From Tieghemostelium lacteum (taxonomy: Eukaryota; Evosea; Eumycetozoa; Dictyosteliales; Raperosteliaceae), in NCBI GenBank assembly GCA_001606155.1, contig LODT01000011.1:186001-250000 (forward strand): a DNA stretch of 64,000 bases, written 5' to 3'. Under the pieces are notes generated by a model. That model did not search any database, was not told the DNA's origin, and worked only from the letters and a program-made list of their open reading frames with translations. Positions 10,538 to 24,800 of this stretch are shown here, piece after piece. The position numbers and the translations under genes are program-made. Position 1 is the first letter of the stretch. Each line of letters begins with the position of its first letter.

Positions 10538-12628
10538 ATGAAAATATATTTATTATTAATTTTAATAATATTTGTTGTTTGGAATCATGCATTTCCATCT
10601 TCAACAGCAATGTTAGATGCCACCAATAGTTATTCATTTACAACTCGTGCACATTTTGGTACAACTTCACCTTTAATTTTTTCAGACGGAACTTGTGATA
10701 TCAATGGTGATGGTAAAAAGGTATTTTATGAATTTTTAAGAGATAGTAATAAAACATTTTGGACTAATTTTAAATCTAACTAGGATATAATTTTTAATAA
10801 TTATGATGGTTATATTGTATTGTTTGGAGATGTTTCTAGATTTGGAAATACTAGACCATTAAATGAATCATTTGCTGATGGTATTAATGGATTTAAAATT
10901 AAGGTTGTTCAACCTGAGAGATTCCCAGTTTGTGGTGATGTGAATGGAGATGGAATTGATGATATAATGATTTCAACTTCTCAGTTATTTGCAGGAGCTG
11001 TATATGTAATTTTTGGTAGTAAAAGTCCATTAAATGCTACAATTGATAAATTTGATGGGATTAGTGGTTTTGTAATTCATGGTGAAACTTATCTATCTTT
11101 AGGTATTGGTAAAGCAATTTGTGATGTAAATGGTGATGGTGTAAAAGATTTGGTATATTCAACATTTATGGGATTTTTTGGTGGTGTAATGTCTAAAGAA
11201 AATAGAGTCTATGTATTATATGGTGTTAAAAATGGAACAAAGTTCACTAACATAAATAATGGTCAATATAACAGATATAATATTGAAGAGGGAAAAGCTT
11301 TTACAATTAAAGATCTTTTTGGACTTGTCGTGTCATGCGGTGACATTAATAATGATGGTTATGATGATATATATTTACACAATCCCAATGTTCAAATTGT
11401 GTTTGGTAAAGCAACTTTTCCTGTTAACTATGAACCAAAATTTGATGGTAAAGAGGCTCTTAATATCTCTGGAATTGCAAGTTCAAATTTAGATATTCGT
11501 TATGGTGTTTCAAGCTTTGGAGATTTCAATGGAGATGGTTTGACAGATATGGCAGTCACCAATGGTAACTATTCTTCATATGAAGTCTACATCATTCTTG
11601 GAAAACAAAATGAAAATTGGCCTTCAACATTTGATGTTAAAAGTAGAAATTCTTCCAATGTAATTGCTTTTACAAAAGGTAGTGGTTCAAAAGCTTATAA
11701 TTGTGATTCATTGAAGATGGGAGACATCAATGGTGATGGTTTTGATGATCTTCAGTGTTACTCACCAGAGTTTGTTTGGGTTGTCTTTGGTAGTGATTTA
11801 CCATTTGAATCAGTAGTGGACTTGTCAGCTAATACCTCACCTTTATTTGACGAATGTAGAGGTTTAATACTCCAAGATGTCAATGGTAGAGTACTTGCCA
11901 ATGCTGATTTTAATAATGATAAAATTTTGGATTTAATGGTTATTAAAAATAAGGTAGTATATGGTGTCTATGGTGAGAAAATCCCAATGAGTGCATCTTT
12001 AGGTTTAATTTATACAACATTCGAATATTCAGCTAATGGTACTTATAATCTCTTGGAAGGTAATTATAATCCAGTGTCTGGAAAGTGTCCACCCACGAGT
12101 ATCAGAGTACAAGTTTTAAATGCACAGCCTAGTGATTCATTAGACATTGCTTCATCCAATGACATTATAGTCAAAAAGCTATCCCCAAGTAACATTATCA
12201 TTTACAACATGAATAGAGATTCTAAATTCCTTCAAAAAATTGCAAAAATTCAATATTCAACTCAAAGAAATGATAGTATTGCTACTATCAATTTTAAATT
12301 CTATAGATTCCTCGATGAAACCATATCAGTTAATAGTATAGCTCCTAAAATTCCACACATCGATGTAATTCCTTGTATATGTCCAGTTAACAATACCTGT
12401 GTTGATTCCCTCTGTGTTCCAACTGGTGCAACCGATACCAACGCAGGTTGTGCAAAGTACCCTTGTACCTATGGACTGGAATGTAACTCTACTGTTAATA
12501 AATGTGTAATCCCAAGTGATTGTATGTCATGTGCTGATCTTAAATGTCGTAGTAATGAAAAATGTGAATTCCGTAAATCACGAATTTCCACAGTTTGCAA
12601 AATCTTCCCATTTTGTTTGCCAAATTAA
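10538..12628 (+). CDS. Secreted FG-GAP/VCBS-repeat calcium-binding protein with Cys-rich tail
   Basis: Exons 10538..10720 and 10784..12628 encode 675 residues; the 63 bp intron is phase 0. Residues 1-20 form a clear signal peptide. The body is a series of FG-GAP-type repeats, each with a calcium-loop motif of the form D-x-N-x-D-G: CDINGDGKK, GDVNGDGIDD, CDVNGDGVKD, GDINNDGYDD, GDFNGDGLTD and GDINGDGFDD, plus a weaker ADFNNDKILD. Together they suggest a seven-bladed beta-propeller like the head of integrin alpha chains. The last 90 residues are Cys-rich (C-x-C-P...C, CAKYPCTYGLEC), resembling the prespore/EGF-like modules of dictyostelid extracellular proteins. There is no C-terminal membrane segment, so it is probably secreted. 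Role in matrix or adhesion is inference. Confidence 0.85.
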
Positions 12629-13506
12629 CAGCTTGTTTGTAAAAAAATTCAAAAAAAAATAAAACTAATTTTTAATATGAGAAAACATAAAACTTTAATG
12701 TTTAAAGATAAAAATAATAACATTCAATATTTTGATATAACGTTTTTTGAGAAGCTGAGAGTCCTTTTTTGAAAAATAAAACTTTTAAAATTTTTGACAA
12801 AACTTTTTTTGATGTATAAAATGTTTATAAATCTAATTGTACCATTTTATTATTAAATATTAAACTTGTTTTTCAAATTCGGGTTTCTCTAAAATTTATT
12901 TATTTAGAAAAATTAAAAGAACAAGAGAAATATGATTCGTATTTACAATTATCATTAATCACTTTTGGATACTATTTATTACTTTATTCCACATTTGGCA
13001 TTCTTTAATTTTAATATTGAATTTGACTTTTGGTATTACAAGAAAAACATCTATTTAAGGAAATTGCAGTACAAGTTGAGAAGGCATATGACAATAGATC
13101 AGTTGTAAAATTTAAATTCCCCAATTTGGATATATAGTACAGATTTTACAATTAAACAATAGAAAATTTTATCAAACTCTCATTTAAATCAATCTAGTAT
13201 AAACCAATTGAATTCATAACCATAGGAATAATAATTATAATAATGATGTCACAAAAACTTCAAGTTTTTATTATTTCCCAAAGATGATGACGTAAAACAT
13301 TGGAATATCTTAAATATCTTTTTATTCGAGCATCTTATAACCTAGCTTATATGACTTTCATTCAGATATGATCGAATGCAAATATCATGATTTTGAATTA
13401 AGGCTTCTAGAATTTAAAATCCCTATAATATAAACAATAAATTTATAATTTTAATCATATCGAATTTAAATCAATAACAATTTAAATCAATAGCAAATTA
13501 ATTAAA
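12629..13506 (+). other. Intergenic region with one short coding-like fragment
   Basis: 878 bp without an intact gene. Positions 13027-13137 contain 36 open codons, including KEIAVQVEKAYDNRSVVKFK, that read like protein but have no start or continuing exon I can support. The remainder is AT-rich. Copies of atttaaatcaat occur at 13182-13193, 13464-13475 and 13480-13491, the last two directly in the leader of the next gene. Confidence 0.3.
13464..13491 (+). repeat. Two direct copies of atttaaatcaat in the leader of the 13507 gene
   Basis: The 12-mer atttaaatcaat occurs at 13464-13475 and 13480-13491, 16 bp apart start to start and ending 15 bp before the ATG. The same 12-mer occurs at 13182-13193 and 9920-9931. 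Low-complexity background makes chance possible, but the exact tandem repeat next to a start codon could be a regulatory or transcript-leader element. Confidence 0.35.
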
Positions 13507-14006
13507 ATGAAATTATACCTTACCCTATTTGCTCTATTTATTACTCTTGTTTCATGTCAAACCCAAATTCAAACTGGATATTGGGATAGAAATCTGTAGG
13601 TTTTAACTACATCAACAATTTCATATTCTTAGGTTTAATACTAATATTTTTATAAATTAGAAATTCTCCATGTGGTCAATTAGTACATGCCAATGTTAGC
13701 TATAGTTACAATGATGGTGGATATACTGTTACTTCATCTTATGGGTCCATGTTACTCCAAAATTTGACATTTGATTACTCAAATGAATTTTTTACTGCAC
13801 AAGGTGCTCTCTACAGTTTAACAAATGGTCAATTTTTGGGTTTCACAGATGTTAAAGGTTTCACCAGTTCAACTTACTATTTCCAAGCTGCCTATGCTCC
13901 ATCAACTGAATACAATTACCCAGGTGGTACAGATTATTATACCTTTACTCAAGCACCATGTACTCCAGATCTAAATCCACACCAAACGGTTCACAAAGGT
14001 CTATAA
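13507..14006 (+). CDS. Small secreted protein of unknown function
   Basis: Exons 13507..13595 and 13661..14006 encode 144 residues; the intron (GTAGGT...TTAG, 65 bp) is phase 2 and gives the sequence RNLNSPCGQLV. Residues 1-17 are a clean signal peptide ending near LVSC. The mature protein is rich in Tyr, Ser, Thr and Gly with only two further Cys, and is predicted to be mostly beta strand, for example NVSYSYNDGGYTVTSS and FTSSTYYFQAAYAP. No domain is recognised; a small carbohydrate-binding or spore-coat protein is a possibility only. It sits in a run of secreted or surface-protein genes (10.5-18 kb). Confidence 0.65.
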
Positions 14007-14463
14007 AGATTCAATGTCTACTATTTTAAATAAACTTTTTTTATCATCTTAGAAGCAAAAAATAATGCATTATTATACCCAAAACAACCCGCCAATGTTT
14101 TATATCTATAAAACAGAAAAATCAATTAAATTTACAATTCTTCTGATATTTTGAAGTTATTATTTTTAATTAAATTGTACTTATGTTTTTAATTTATTGA
14201 TATTATCAATCAATGTTCCATTACACTCACTCACACTCTAATAAAATCAAGCAATATTTTACAATGTTACCTAATAATAAAACAGGGATAATAGAAAGAG
14301 GGATATTAATAATTACCTTTTTTTTTTAAAAAAAAATATCTAAAAATAACCCCTTAAAATGTGAAATGAAAAATATCTAAATAAAAATTTTTTGTAATAA
14401 ATATTATACATGATTTTAAAACTCTTTTACGTTCTTAAAATATTTTTTGATTAAATTGTTAAA
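14007..14463 (+). other. Intergenic, AT-rich
   Basis: 457 bp between the small secreted-protein gene and the LRR receptor gene. Homopolymer A and T tracts dominate. I see no coding sequence, RNA gene or repeat that can be supported. Confidence 0.6.
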
Positions 14464-17400
14464 ATGAAACTATTACTTTGTATATATGTATTTTTAGTAT
14501 TAATCTTCAAATCTTTCCAATCTGTTATACCCCCTCAACCTATCAATGTTACCCAATGTAAAATATCTTTTCAATACTTTATAATATAAAATCTAATTAT
14601 AAAAACTATAGACAATCAGGTGTTAGTTCTAGCTGAAAATTTTAATTTATTATCACATTACCAATCAGAGAATGGAACTTATTTATTCTGTGCTCAATAT
14701 CAAGTGGAAAGACCCTTTTTTTGTGATAATAATAATAATTTAGCATTACTGTATGACAATTGAATCTTCAACTAAATTTCAACTTATTCCTGTTCTAATA
14801 TACAATTTATCTATTTAAGGAATATAAATGGAAATGGGTCTATACCAATTACAAAAGACCAATTAACAACTTTGACCACTGTAAGAACTATGTAAAGTAT
14901 TTTTAATCTATAATTGCTATTCAATTAATATTAATTAATCTATTTAAATAGAAAATTTGCCAATATACCTATTGATATGGAAACTTTTACATATTTTATG
15001 GAGATTCCAAATTTGTTAATGTAGTTAGTTTAAAAGGAAATATAGTGTTGATTACAAATTATTAATCAAATTCTATAATTCTTTAGCGATTTAGATACAT
15101 GTGGAATTACTTCATTTCCAACACAAAACATCACTGATAAAGTTCAAGTCATCTTACATAATAACCCTATTGAAAATATACCTTCACTCTTGGCACCTCC
15201 TTTTATAAATTTATACGTATGGGAAATAACAGCCAATGATACATTCTATTTTAGAAATTTATCATATTTTAATAATTATGATATACATATATATACATTG
15301 TAAGATTTTACTCAATCATTAGAAATTAGAATAGATAATTCTAACTAAATTTTACAGCAAATCAATTACAAATAATATTCCAGTTTTCAGAAATATACCA
15401 CAAATCTTGTAAATATTTTCCCATTGGGTATTTCTACAATTAGATTTATTATTAACCAAACTTCAATAGAACAATCTATTTAGGTCCAAATTTTGATATG
15501 GGCACTATAAATCAATTGGGTTTATACAAAACTTCAACAATGTAAATATTATAAATTTAACTGCAGTATAATGTTTAGAAACTGACTAATTTTGAAAACA
15601 TAGGAAAGTAATTGATTTATATGATAAATATACATTACCTGGATTTGCTTGGAATAATATGACAGGAGATATTTATCTAGATGTTGATGTGATACCTCCA
15701 ACTTCTATAATAGATTTTTCAAATCAATTTATTGAATCTATGTATGTATAAATCACCCTTTGATGTGATTAACACATCTATATAAAACTAATACATTTTA
15801 TATAGAACTATTAAATCTAAAAATGTACCATTTTCAGTTAACAAACAATTTCCTTTTACTGGTTTAGACACACTAACAACTTTAATTATTTATAATTGTG
15901 ATTTTATATCATTCCCAACTGAACTTTTACAATACACAAATATATCCCAAATGTAAATATATAAAATTTAATATTAATGAATAGATACTAATTATAGTAT
16001 TACAGTGATTTTAGAAATTGTACAATGACAGGACCATTACCAGAGCTACAACCAAATTCAAAACTTTATTTATTGTATGTATTAATTTAAATATTTTAAA
16101 GATGGAATTGCATATTAATAAACTAGTTTGTAAAGAAATCTATCTAATAATAGGTTTAATGGAACTGTTAGTGAAAAATTTTGTAATATATGGGCTAATT
16201 TAAGTTATAATAATCTAACTGGACCTCTACCACAATGTATTGGATGCTATATTAAAAACCCTGTATATAGTAGTAATTTTGCTGGAAATAATTTCACAAA
16301 TTATAAAGAGGGTGAAATATATCCAAATTGCACAATTACAATTACCAAAGCTGTTTTATCATTGCAAGCTCTAAAACTATATGGAACCAATTTCCCATTA
16401 TATGAATCAGAGATAACATCAGATCCTGTTCTATATAATAGATTATATGGTTTAAATTCAACACAAATTTCTTATTTTTTAAGTACCTCACCATATAATA
16501 TGTTAAAATCTCATGGATATATTGATGTGCACTTCAAAACTCCTAATATTACAGTTAGATCACCTAAATTTATCTTAGAATCACCTATTATTTCGAATAT
16601 AAGATTCACACCTCTATTAAACTTGGGTTACACTTTTCAAGCTGTTGGCTTTAATTTTGGTACTAATTACAGTGTGGTTAAAGTAGATATACCTCCATAC
16701 AAGTGTTTTGTAACCTATTTAGACGATTATGTAATTAGGTGTGATCTCTACAACAAATCCATTCTAGAACAGCAATACTCTTTCAATTTCAATATGTCAG
16801 GAAGTATAACTAAAAAATCTTTTAATTTTGTTAGATCTTATCCTATAATATCAACTATTATTCCCGTACCTGTTAGTGGAGGTAATATTACAATGTATGG
16901 TTACTTTGGTCCCAATCCACAGAATGTTTCAGTTGTATTAACAGTTCTGACAGTTGTCAATACTAAATATAATTGTACTGATGCAGTTGTAAATTCATCT
17001 ATAATTGGATGTTATTTGGGTCCTATCATAATACCTAATGATATTTATTATCAACTAATAATATCTGCAGAGGTTGATGGTCTTAGTACTTTTGGAGGCT
17101 ATACTGTTCTAGATGATAGACTACCTTGTTCAAATAGTGGATGTGGTAATCATGGTGCATGTACAACACTAGGTTGTGTGTGTTATGAAGGTTTCAGAGG
17201 TGCAAAATGTGATTTAATAGCTGACAATCCAAATATTGTTGTGAATTCAACTGGTGCTCATTTTGGTGATGATGATGGTTCTTTCACTTTCTCAATTGTA
17301 TCTGTGAGAGAACTGACCCCATTTGGAGTCTTAGTTTCTGAAACTCCAATTGATAAATGGATTCCAAAAGGAATCAATACATCAAATGGTGAGATTCATT

Positions 17401-18035
17401 CAATATTTGAATTCAAAAAGAATAATTTCACAATCACATCTGATTTTGAAGAAATCATATCAGAAAAGAACATCACATTTGCAGGAATTGAAATGAACCT
17501 TCAACCAGGTTCAATCAAACTTTCAATCACACTTTCAAGTTGGCAATACATTTCAAGTGTGAATTATCTTCAAGTTGTTTTGAATTCAACTGCTGATTTC
17601 AATCAATGCGATGAAGATGGTAGTGGTGATAATGGAATTGAAACTGATGGAAACTTGAATTTCCTTCAAATCAAAAAAGGAGGAAAAGTATTTTATGGTC
17701 AATTCTTGAACAAAGTACTTTCAGATCAAAGAGCAACCATTGTTTCAAATCAAATCATTTCAGAAGATGATAATTCCATTCTGATTGGACTGAACCTCCC
17801 TCATTGTAATGAATGTGTAATTGATCCTAATTTTTCAGTTCTTGTAGACAGTGAATTCAATAATGATGATTGTAAATCCAGTTTATTGAAAGACAAACCA
17901 TGGTTTTTACCTGTGGTAGTTGTCATTCCTATTGTATCAGTTGCCATCATCGGAGCAGCTTCCTATGTGATTATTAAGAAAAATCAATTGATCAAATTTA
18001 ACAACAAATTGGAAAAAATAAAAAATAAGTGGTAG
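14464..18035 (+). CDS. LRR/IPT/EGF transmembrane receptor, ComC-like
   Basis: Eleven exons: 14464..14557, 14612..14750, 14820..14891, 14952..15020, 15087..15299, 15358..15408, 15470..15541, 15604..15741, 15806..15952, 16006..16074 and 16154..18035, giving 981 residues. All joins agree in phase; nine of ten introns are phase 2. The order is signal peptide (1-22), leucine-rich repeats to about residue 390, IPT/TIG-like region (about 500-660), one EGF domain near 678 (CSNSGCGNHGACTTLGCVCY), then the ComC-type beta region containing the conserved IDKWIPKGINTSNGE, a membrane helix near 940-960 and a short basic tail. ComC-like proteins are dictyostelid type I surface proteins in cell communication and adhesion; that role here is by family. 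The acceptor chosen for exon 7 (caatag) was preferred because the later ttag gives a stop. Confidence 0.85.
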
Positions 18036-18258
18036 TCAAATAAAAATCTTTCTATGTAAACTGTTTGATTGCTTAATATCAGGAAAGGTTTGATTAGTTT
18101 TAAATTTATGAAAATATTGGGAAATTTCAATATTTGTAAGTATTTCACAGTATAGTATTTATAGTACCAATTAACCTTTCTCTCATTTTAATAGAAAAAT
18201 TGTGTACAAAAAAAAGTACCATTTATACCAATTCAAAAATTCAAATTTATTTAGGAGA

Positions 18259-21200
18259 TTATTTCAAAGTTTGATAGAATTTAGTAAAGATATTATTAGT
18301 AAATTTAAACTTTTTCAAATTGATTTTTTGCCATTCTTCTTGTGGGAGTATAGAGTAGTAAGGTGTGAGTGTATACATGTGAATGTATATTGAAAATGAC
18401 TGTATATTAGTGGTTTCATTTAACCTGTCAAAGATGGATTGTACTAATTCAATAGTAATAGGTGTAGTATCAAAATGATTAATACAAATGGTCATATTAT
18501 TGGTAGAGTGATTTGTTTCTATAAACTCAATGAGTGGAATGATTTGGTTGTGGAACTTTATACTGAACCCTATGCTATCTTTGGCTTGTGAAAATGGTTC
18601 TTGATAGAACTCAGTCATATAAGTGATATCAAGTTCATCTAGTATCTTTACAGAAACACTTCCAAAACCTTTAAATTTGACATAATTTGGAATGGATATC
18701 AAAGTGAATTTAGGTAATTTCTTGTATTTTGTAGTTATATTAGTCAAATCAAATCCTGTAGATGGTTTTAGTTCATGTGCTATATAGACACTAATTTGTT
18801 GAAGATACTTCAACCCAATTGCCATTATAGATTCCATTAGTTGATTGAAATGGTTTAGTTGAGTCCATCTCTCTGAGAATATATAGATTACTAATTTCTT
18901 TAGTTTAGGTGAATGTTCAAAAAGACTAATGATATTTACAGTTGGTATATATTCAGACTGAATTGTCATTTCAATACCTTCGATATTGGTATCTCTACAT
19001 AATGAAATACCATTTACAAACTTTTCATCCATATATATTTCTAAAGATTCTGTATGGGTATACAACAGATTATCAATATCATCAGCAGGTACATATCTGA
19101 AATTTCTATAGTTCATCAATTTTGGATAGTTTCTAAAGAGACAATAAGGTGAATGTATATTCAGTCCTTTGAAATCTAATACTGTTATATAGTTACTAAG
19201 GGTATCTTCAAAATAGTAATTGGTAACAATATTAGAACACATGTTAAACCACAATCTAGATATAGTTGCCAAATGAATTTTCTCATAGGCATCAATGGTG
19301 GTATCGTAGAATAAAAAGTGAAGAATCTTGGTCCATACTATAATGGGTAGTGTAGGTAAGGTATACACAGGATGTATAATATTGTCTTCCATCATTAACA
19401 CTTTGGATCTCTCCAATTGGAATTGATAGGCAAATTTTGAATCCTCAAGATGATCAAGTACCAGAGGAGTCAATGAGAAATAAAACTCTCTAAATAGATG
19501 AGACTTTAGGCACAATGGCCCAAATCTCTTTAGTAGTAGAGTAAGACTTCTAATCTCATTGGAATCCCTCAAATGAATATTATCACGATAGAGATTGGTC
19601 ATGTCATGATAGTATACTTTTAGAATCTTCAATATATTAGCAACTAAAGTTGCTGAAAGAAATGACCATTGTGTTGCAAATTTCAAGTTTAGAAATATAA
19701 CAAATTCACAGTACTTGTAAATCTGAATTGGAATATTATCAGGCTGTTTATCATAAAACTGAAATAGTCTATCGAGAATAGCTCTGTCTCTATAGGTATG
19801 GATAAACAGTTCCAAACCACTATCACCATATTTATAAAAATCAGTAATGACTTCAACTATAAGATCGTAGTTTAGTTTAAAATCACCACCACCTTCTGTC
19901 AGTAGTAGTTGTTCTAAATTCACATGCTTGTGAAGTACCAGTATCATGTTACTCCTAGACTCTGATGTATACTTTTCAGAGTAGTTTGATGGTATTATAT
20001 GAGGACTGATAAGTTGACATATAATCTCATATGTATCTGGACACCCTTTCAATAGAGCTTCGGATATATCTCTACATTTAAATAGACAATCTACCACATA
20101 TTTCTTTGGAGCATAGATATTTTCTTGAAAATCCACAGTCTCTAGAATAGACTTTATCTGTTGTGCATTCTGATATATCATCTCAATGACATGGTCTTTG
20201 ATATTCTTTTGGAGTTTAGGGTCACTAATCTTCTCGAATAACTCCAATAGATAGATACCAATAAAATTATAGATTCTAGGTTGATATTCCATATCCATTT
20301 CATCCAAAGTCTTTGTGAAATGTAACAGTATCTCCAAACTCAGAGGTAGAGTGTAATTGGATAACAATCGAAATTGTGATATTCTAGAAGTTGCAAATTC
20401 ATACAAATACTCTTGAACAGTATCATTATCAAAAAACTTAAATATCAACAAATGCAATGAATAGCAACCTGATTTTCTAAAATTTTTCAAAGACTCTTTA
20501 AACTTGCTTCTTCTGTACTCTGACACTGTCTGTAATTTCCAAAATAAATAGTGTGAGAGATTTTCGCCCTCAAACCAATCGTATAGACCAATTTCAAAGT
20601 ATAAATCCACATTACTAATTTGAAATACCAACTGTTTCTTTATGTTATCTTGTATAACAGGATCCAATTCATTTGAATTATAAACTAACTGATATATAAA
20701 TCTATCAATTTTATCATTTAAAACTGAATCTGTGAGATTTAACTGATCTTTATGTAACAATATACCAATACATGAATCCACTGATTCTTGTGTATCACTA
20801 TCCAAATGATAGATAAGATATTCACTTAATATCTTTGATAGTTTTGTTCTGTATTTACTAGTTAAATGACTAATTATAGTTTGATTATTATTTATCTAAT
20901 AAATTTAAATTAGTAACATGCTAATATATAGACTTTATAGAATATTGAATATAAACCTACAAATACATATAATATAGCATCTAGATAGTATTCCAATTCA
21001 TTCAATAAGGGTTTAGAAATGTCAATTTGGAAGTTGGATTGTGATTTCCTATTTAGATAGATAGAACTAGGATAGTTTTGAAGTAGACCTTGTAAAGTTT
21101 CCATTGATAAACTTAAAGCCTCACCATTTGTACTTATATTAATAAAACTAAATATCCATTCTAAAACTATACCCTGAAGTTCTGTTGACTGATCTTGTTT

Positions 21201-21792
21201 TTTATCCCTTGCTAATTGATTTAATACCTTTACAATTAAATCGCCACTAACCACCTTTAAAACCGTTGGTACTCTCTTTAAAATTCTAAAATTTACACCA
21301 TCCTGTAACATACTATAAAATACCTCTTCTAAAAGTTCACTTTGAACCAACCTAGATTTCATCACAAATAGATAACTTATCAATCTTTGTCTAGGACTTT
21401 TAGAGTGAATCCATTGTGTAAACTCTATAATTTTAAATTAATTTAATTTGTTTGATATTAAGTATAAAGTTCATCATTAACATACTATTATATCTATAAT
21501 CAGATTGTAATCTATTATTTATTGATAGTAAAGGTAGTAGATAGTTCTTATTACTGGTTTGAGTTGGTTTAATGTCAATATCAAGTTTAGAACACCATTC
21601 ATAGAATGAGTTTGCTAACATGTTAAATTCAATAAATCCTAATTTCTTTATAATATCTTCATCAGCTGTACATGAACATTTTTTATCATCATTATTTGTA
21701 ACTTGACAATATATACACATTTTCTCATCATAGTTTAAAATAATGTCTGATCTGTCCCCATACACCTTTTCATATAAATTTATATTTTCCAT
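18259..21792 (-). CDS. Cys-module/F-box-like family protein, member 3 (complete)
   Basis: Minus-strand exons 21792..21486, 21424..20961 and 20895..18259 encode 1,135 residues. Introns are 61 and 65 bp, phases 1 and 0, in the same places as in member 2; the second donor is GTAGGT. The Cys module is C26, C29, C39, C41, followed by FYEWCSKLDID and FTQWIHSKSPRQRLISYLF. The F-box-like segment begins near residue 765 (LPTLPIIVWTKILHFLFYD...SRLWFNMCSNIVTN). The LRR-like tail contains VQSIFDRLNETTNI and KINLKKFKF and ends FYQTLK, nearly matching member 2. No membrane segment or signal peptide is seen. It is convergent with the ComC-like gene and 101 bp downstream of the GPI-transferase-like gene's 3' end. 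Function unknown. Confidence 0.85.
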
Positions 21793-21893
21793 TTGATTAC
21801 ATCATCTAAAAAAAAAAATAAAATAAAAAATAAAAGAAAATACTAAGTCTTTTTTACATAACGGGAAACACATATATGAATAAGGATAAAACT

Positions 21894-24800
21894 TTATCTC
21901 ATTATTTTAAATTTAATTTTTGCCAGATAGTAATTGATTTGCGGTTGAATTTTACGACAAATGATATCGATGACAAATAGGAATCCAAAGCCCACTGCAA
22001 TGATGGATATAATTAATGTCATAATGAAGCAATCAAGATAGTCTTTGTATTGCCAAAAATTGAAATTGAAAATCATCATCATTATCAGTGATTTCTGAGC
22101 TAGGAATCTGAATAGTTGGTATCTGAGTTCATATAGCTGTTGCGTCTGTTGAATGGAGAGTACTTGTTGTGATCTTTGGTTAAATGCATTGAAGACCATG
22201 TTTAATTGATATGAATCTTTGTCGTCTTGGAGAGATGGTTTGGATAGTCTATGTAGAAAAGTAATCAGTACAAAAAAGTAACCAAGTTTGTGGAATGCCA
22301 TTAAGAATCCAGAGAATGTTGGGTAATCTTCCATATTCACTAACCCAATACCACCAGAACGTACATCAACATTCATATTAAACTCTCCACCCATGTAAAT
22401 GTAGGAATGGAATGCTAATATAATCATAAGGAATGCAATCATTCTACTTAGATATCTTAAAGAGTTTGCAAAAGTTGGTACTTGTAATGAGAGTTTAGGT
22501 CTCTCACTATAGATTCCAGATAAAAAGTACATTGGTGCCAAATAGAAAACCAATAAGAAGAATCTCTGGTTATCAGTTGACAGTATATACAATAGAATAC
22601 TTGCAACCATGTATATTTCATCAGTTGTCTGAACCATTAGTATAATTTGTATAGTCTTTACAAGTAGACATAGATATGCAAATTGCATTATCACAACTGA
22701 ACCTGTTAGATCATAGAACAAAGTCATTAGAACAATGACAAGATATACACCACCACTGTTATTCACTTCTTGGAATATTCTACTTGATATAGAGTTACTG
22801 TTACCATTGGAAGATGAACCACTATTTGAACTTGTAGACGACCCATTAAACAGGAATCTAAGTTGATAGATTATCAATAGATAGTTAATGATGAAATTAA
22901 ATGATTTCAAACCTTCATAGATCATTGGAAGGAACTCTATAATCAAATCTTTCAAACATGTAATCATAATGATTAAACTGACTATATTTGATGTTTGGAC
23001 TATCCATTCATTCTGAGGTGTAACTGATTGATAGTATTCCAATTCATGTTCATTTTCATTGATTTGTTGTGATTGTGATGAATGTCTACTATGACTATCA
23101 GTTATATCATTTTCAGAAATCTCATTCAATGGTATATCGATAATAGATGATGACTCATCCATTCCTTGGTTATTGTTATTTAATGATATTAACTTTACAG
23201 ATGATGTTGAAGGTGATGTCTTTTGATCATTTTCAACTTTACCATTACCATTACTATTATTCATATTACTATTGTTGTTATTATTACTATTAGAGATTGT
23301 ATTGTTACTATTAACATTATTACTATTGTTACTATTTACCAAAGTCTTTTGAGGTAATGACAAATTATTAAATAGATTATGTAATATATTTAAAAGTGTT
23401 ATTGATACCAATATCAAATAATAAGTGAAAATATTTTGAAAATGTTTGTGGTAATCAAATTTTAAAAATAGAAAATCTATATATAAAAATAGGTATGGTA
23501 TACCAATAGAAAAGAAATTCTTTTTTAAATTACTCAATGTAAATAGATTACCTTGTTGATAATCAATCTTTAAATTTAAATACTAATTTTGTAATAATAT
23601 TAATATATATTTCTAGAATTGTAATTATTATATACATACTTGTACTATAAGTACTAATATTAACATGAATAGTAAGTATCTACCTGGAAACTTTTTAAAT
23701 TCAATCATTGGATCTTTGATTGAGATTATAAAGTTACGTAGCTCCTCAATCTTTTGGTTTAGTAATGTTGAGGACATTTGGTGCATGGAGTCAGTACCGT
23801 ATTCAGTAGCACTTTGAAAGATGGATTCAGAGTATGGGAATCTTTTGAGTTTACATAGTTGTCTAATCTGAAGAGCATTGATTAACAAGTCCATATACAA
23901 TGCAGTCTTATTGGCATGACTATCGACTTTATAGTTTTCAGATGGTACCAAACCTAGAGATTCTAAAGGTATATTGATATCTTTAAAATACTCTGTAATA
24001 GTTGGTGAAATATCGACTGTATCCAACCAAGGTCTTTCCAATGTCTGTTGTGGAAATTGTGGATTATGAAAAAATATAAAACCTTCATTACCCCCATCTT
24101 TTATACCGTGTAATTCACCTTCGTGTTGACCACCAGTTTTCGACCCACCATGATCAGAATTCATAATGAAAACATAGTCAGGATGCTGAGATAACCATTC
24201 CTTTAGAAGAGGCATATTAGCAGTCAACTGCTGAATTAGACTCAGTGTTGGAGGATCGTATTTACCTTTCTTATGAATCTTGTCATCTAGAAGATTAGTA
24301 GTCATCATTACGCTATGTTGTCCAGATCTAGTTAATTTATCCAGTGCTTCGCTTACACTGGTTACAGTTGGTGTTGTAAGTTGGTTACCAAATACAGGTG
24401 TAAATAGTTTATGGTCATCTATATGATTTGTATAGGATTCAAAGTATCTTCTAGACTGTGAACTGTCGCCTAACAATGCAATAGTTGGGAACTCAGGTCC
24501 TACAAAATGAATCTTCATACCTGATTTCTTGAATTGATAGAATATATTATCAGATCGAATGGGTTTACCTGCATAGTTGGTTGGTATCTTTCCAGTGAAA
24601 AATGTAGTGTAAATAGCAGTACTAAACTTAAACCCATGATTTAGAATTCTATACTGATGTGAATGTCCTGCATAATTATCTACAATCTCCGATGCCTGGT
24701 CATGTGCAAATGAATCCACAAAAATCCAAATAAACTTTTTAAATGACTTTTTATCACCATTATAGGCTTCAGGTACCAAACTACCACTAGAAGATCTACA

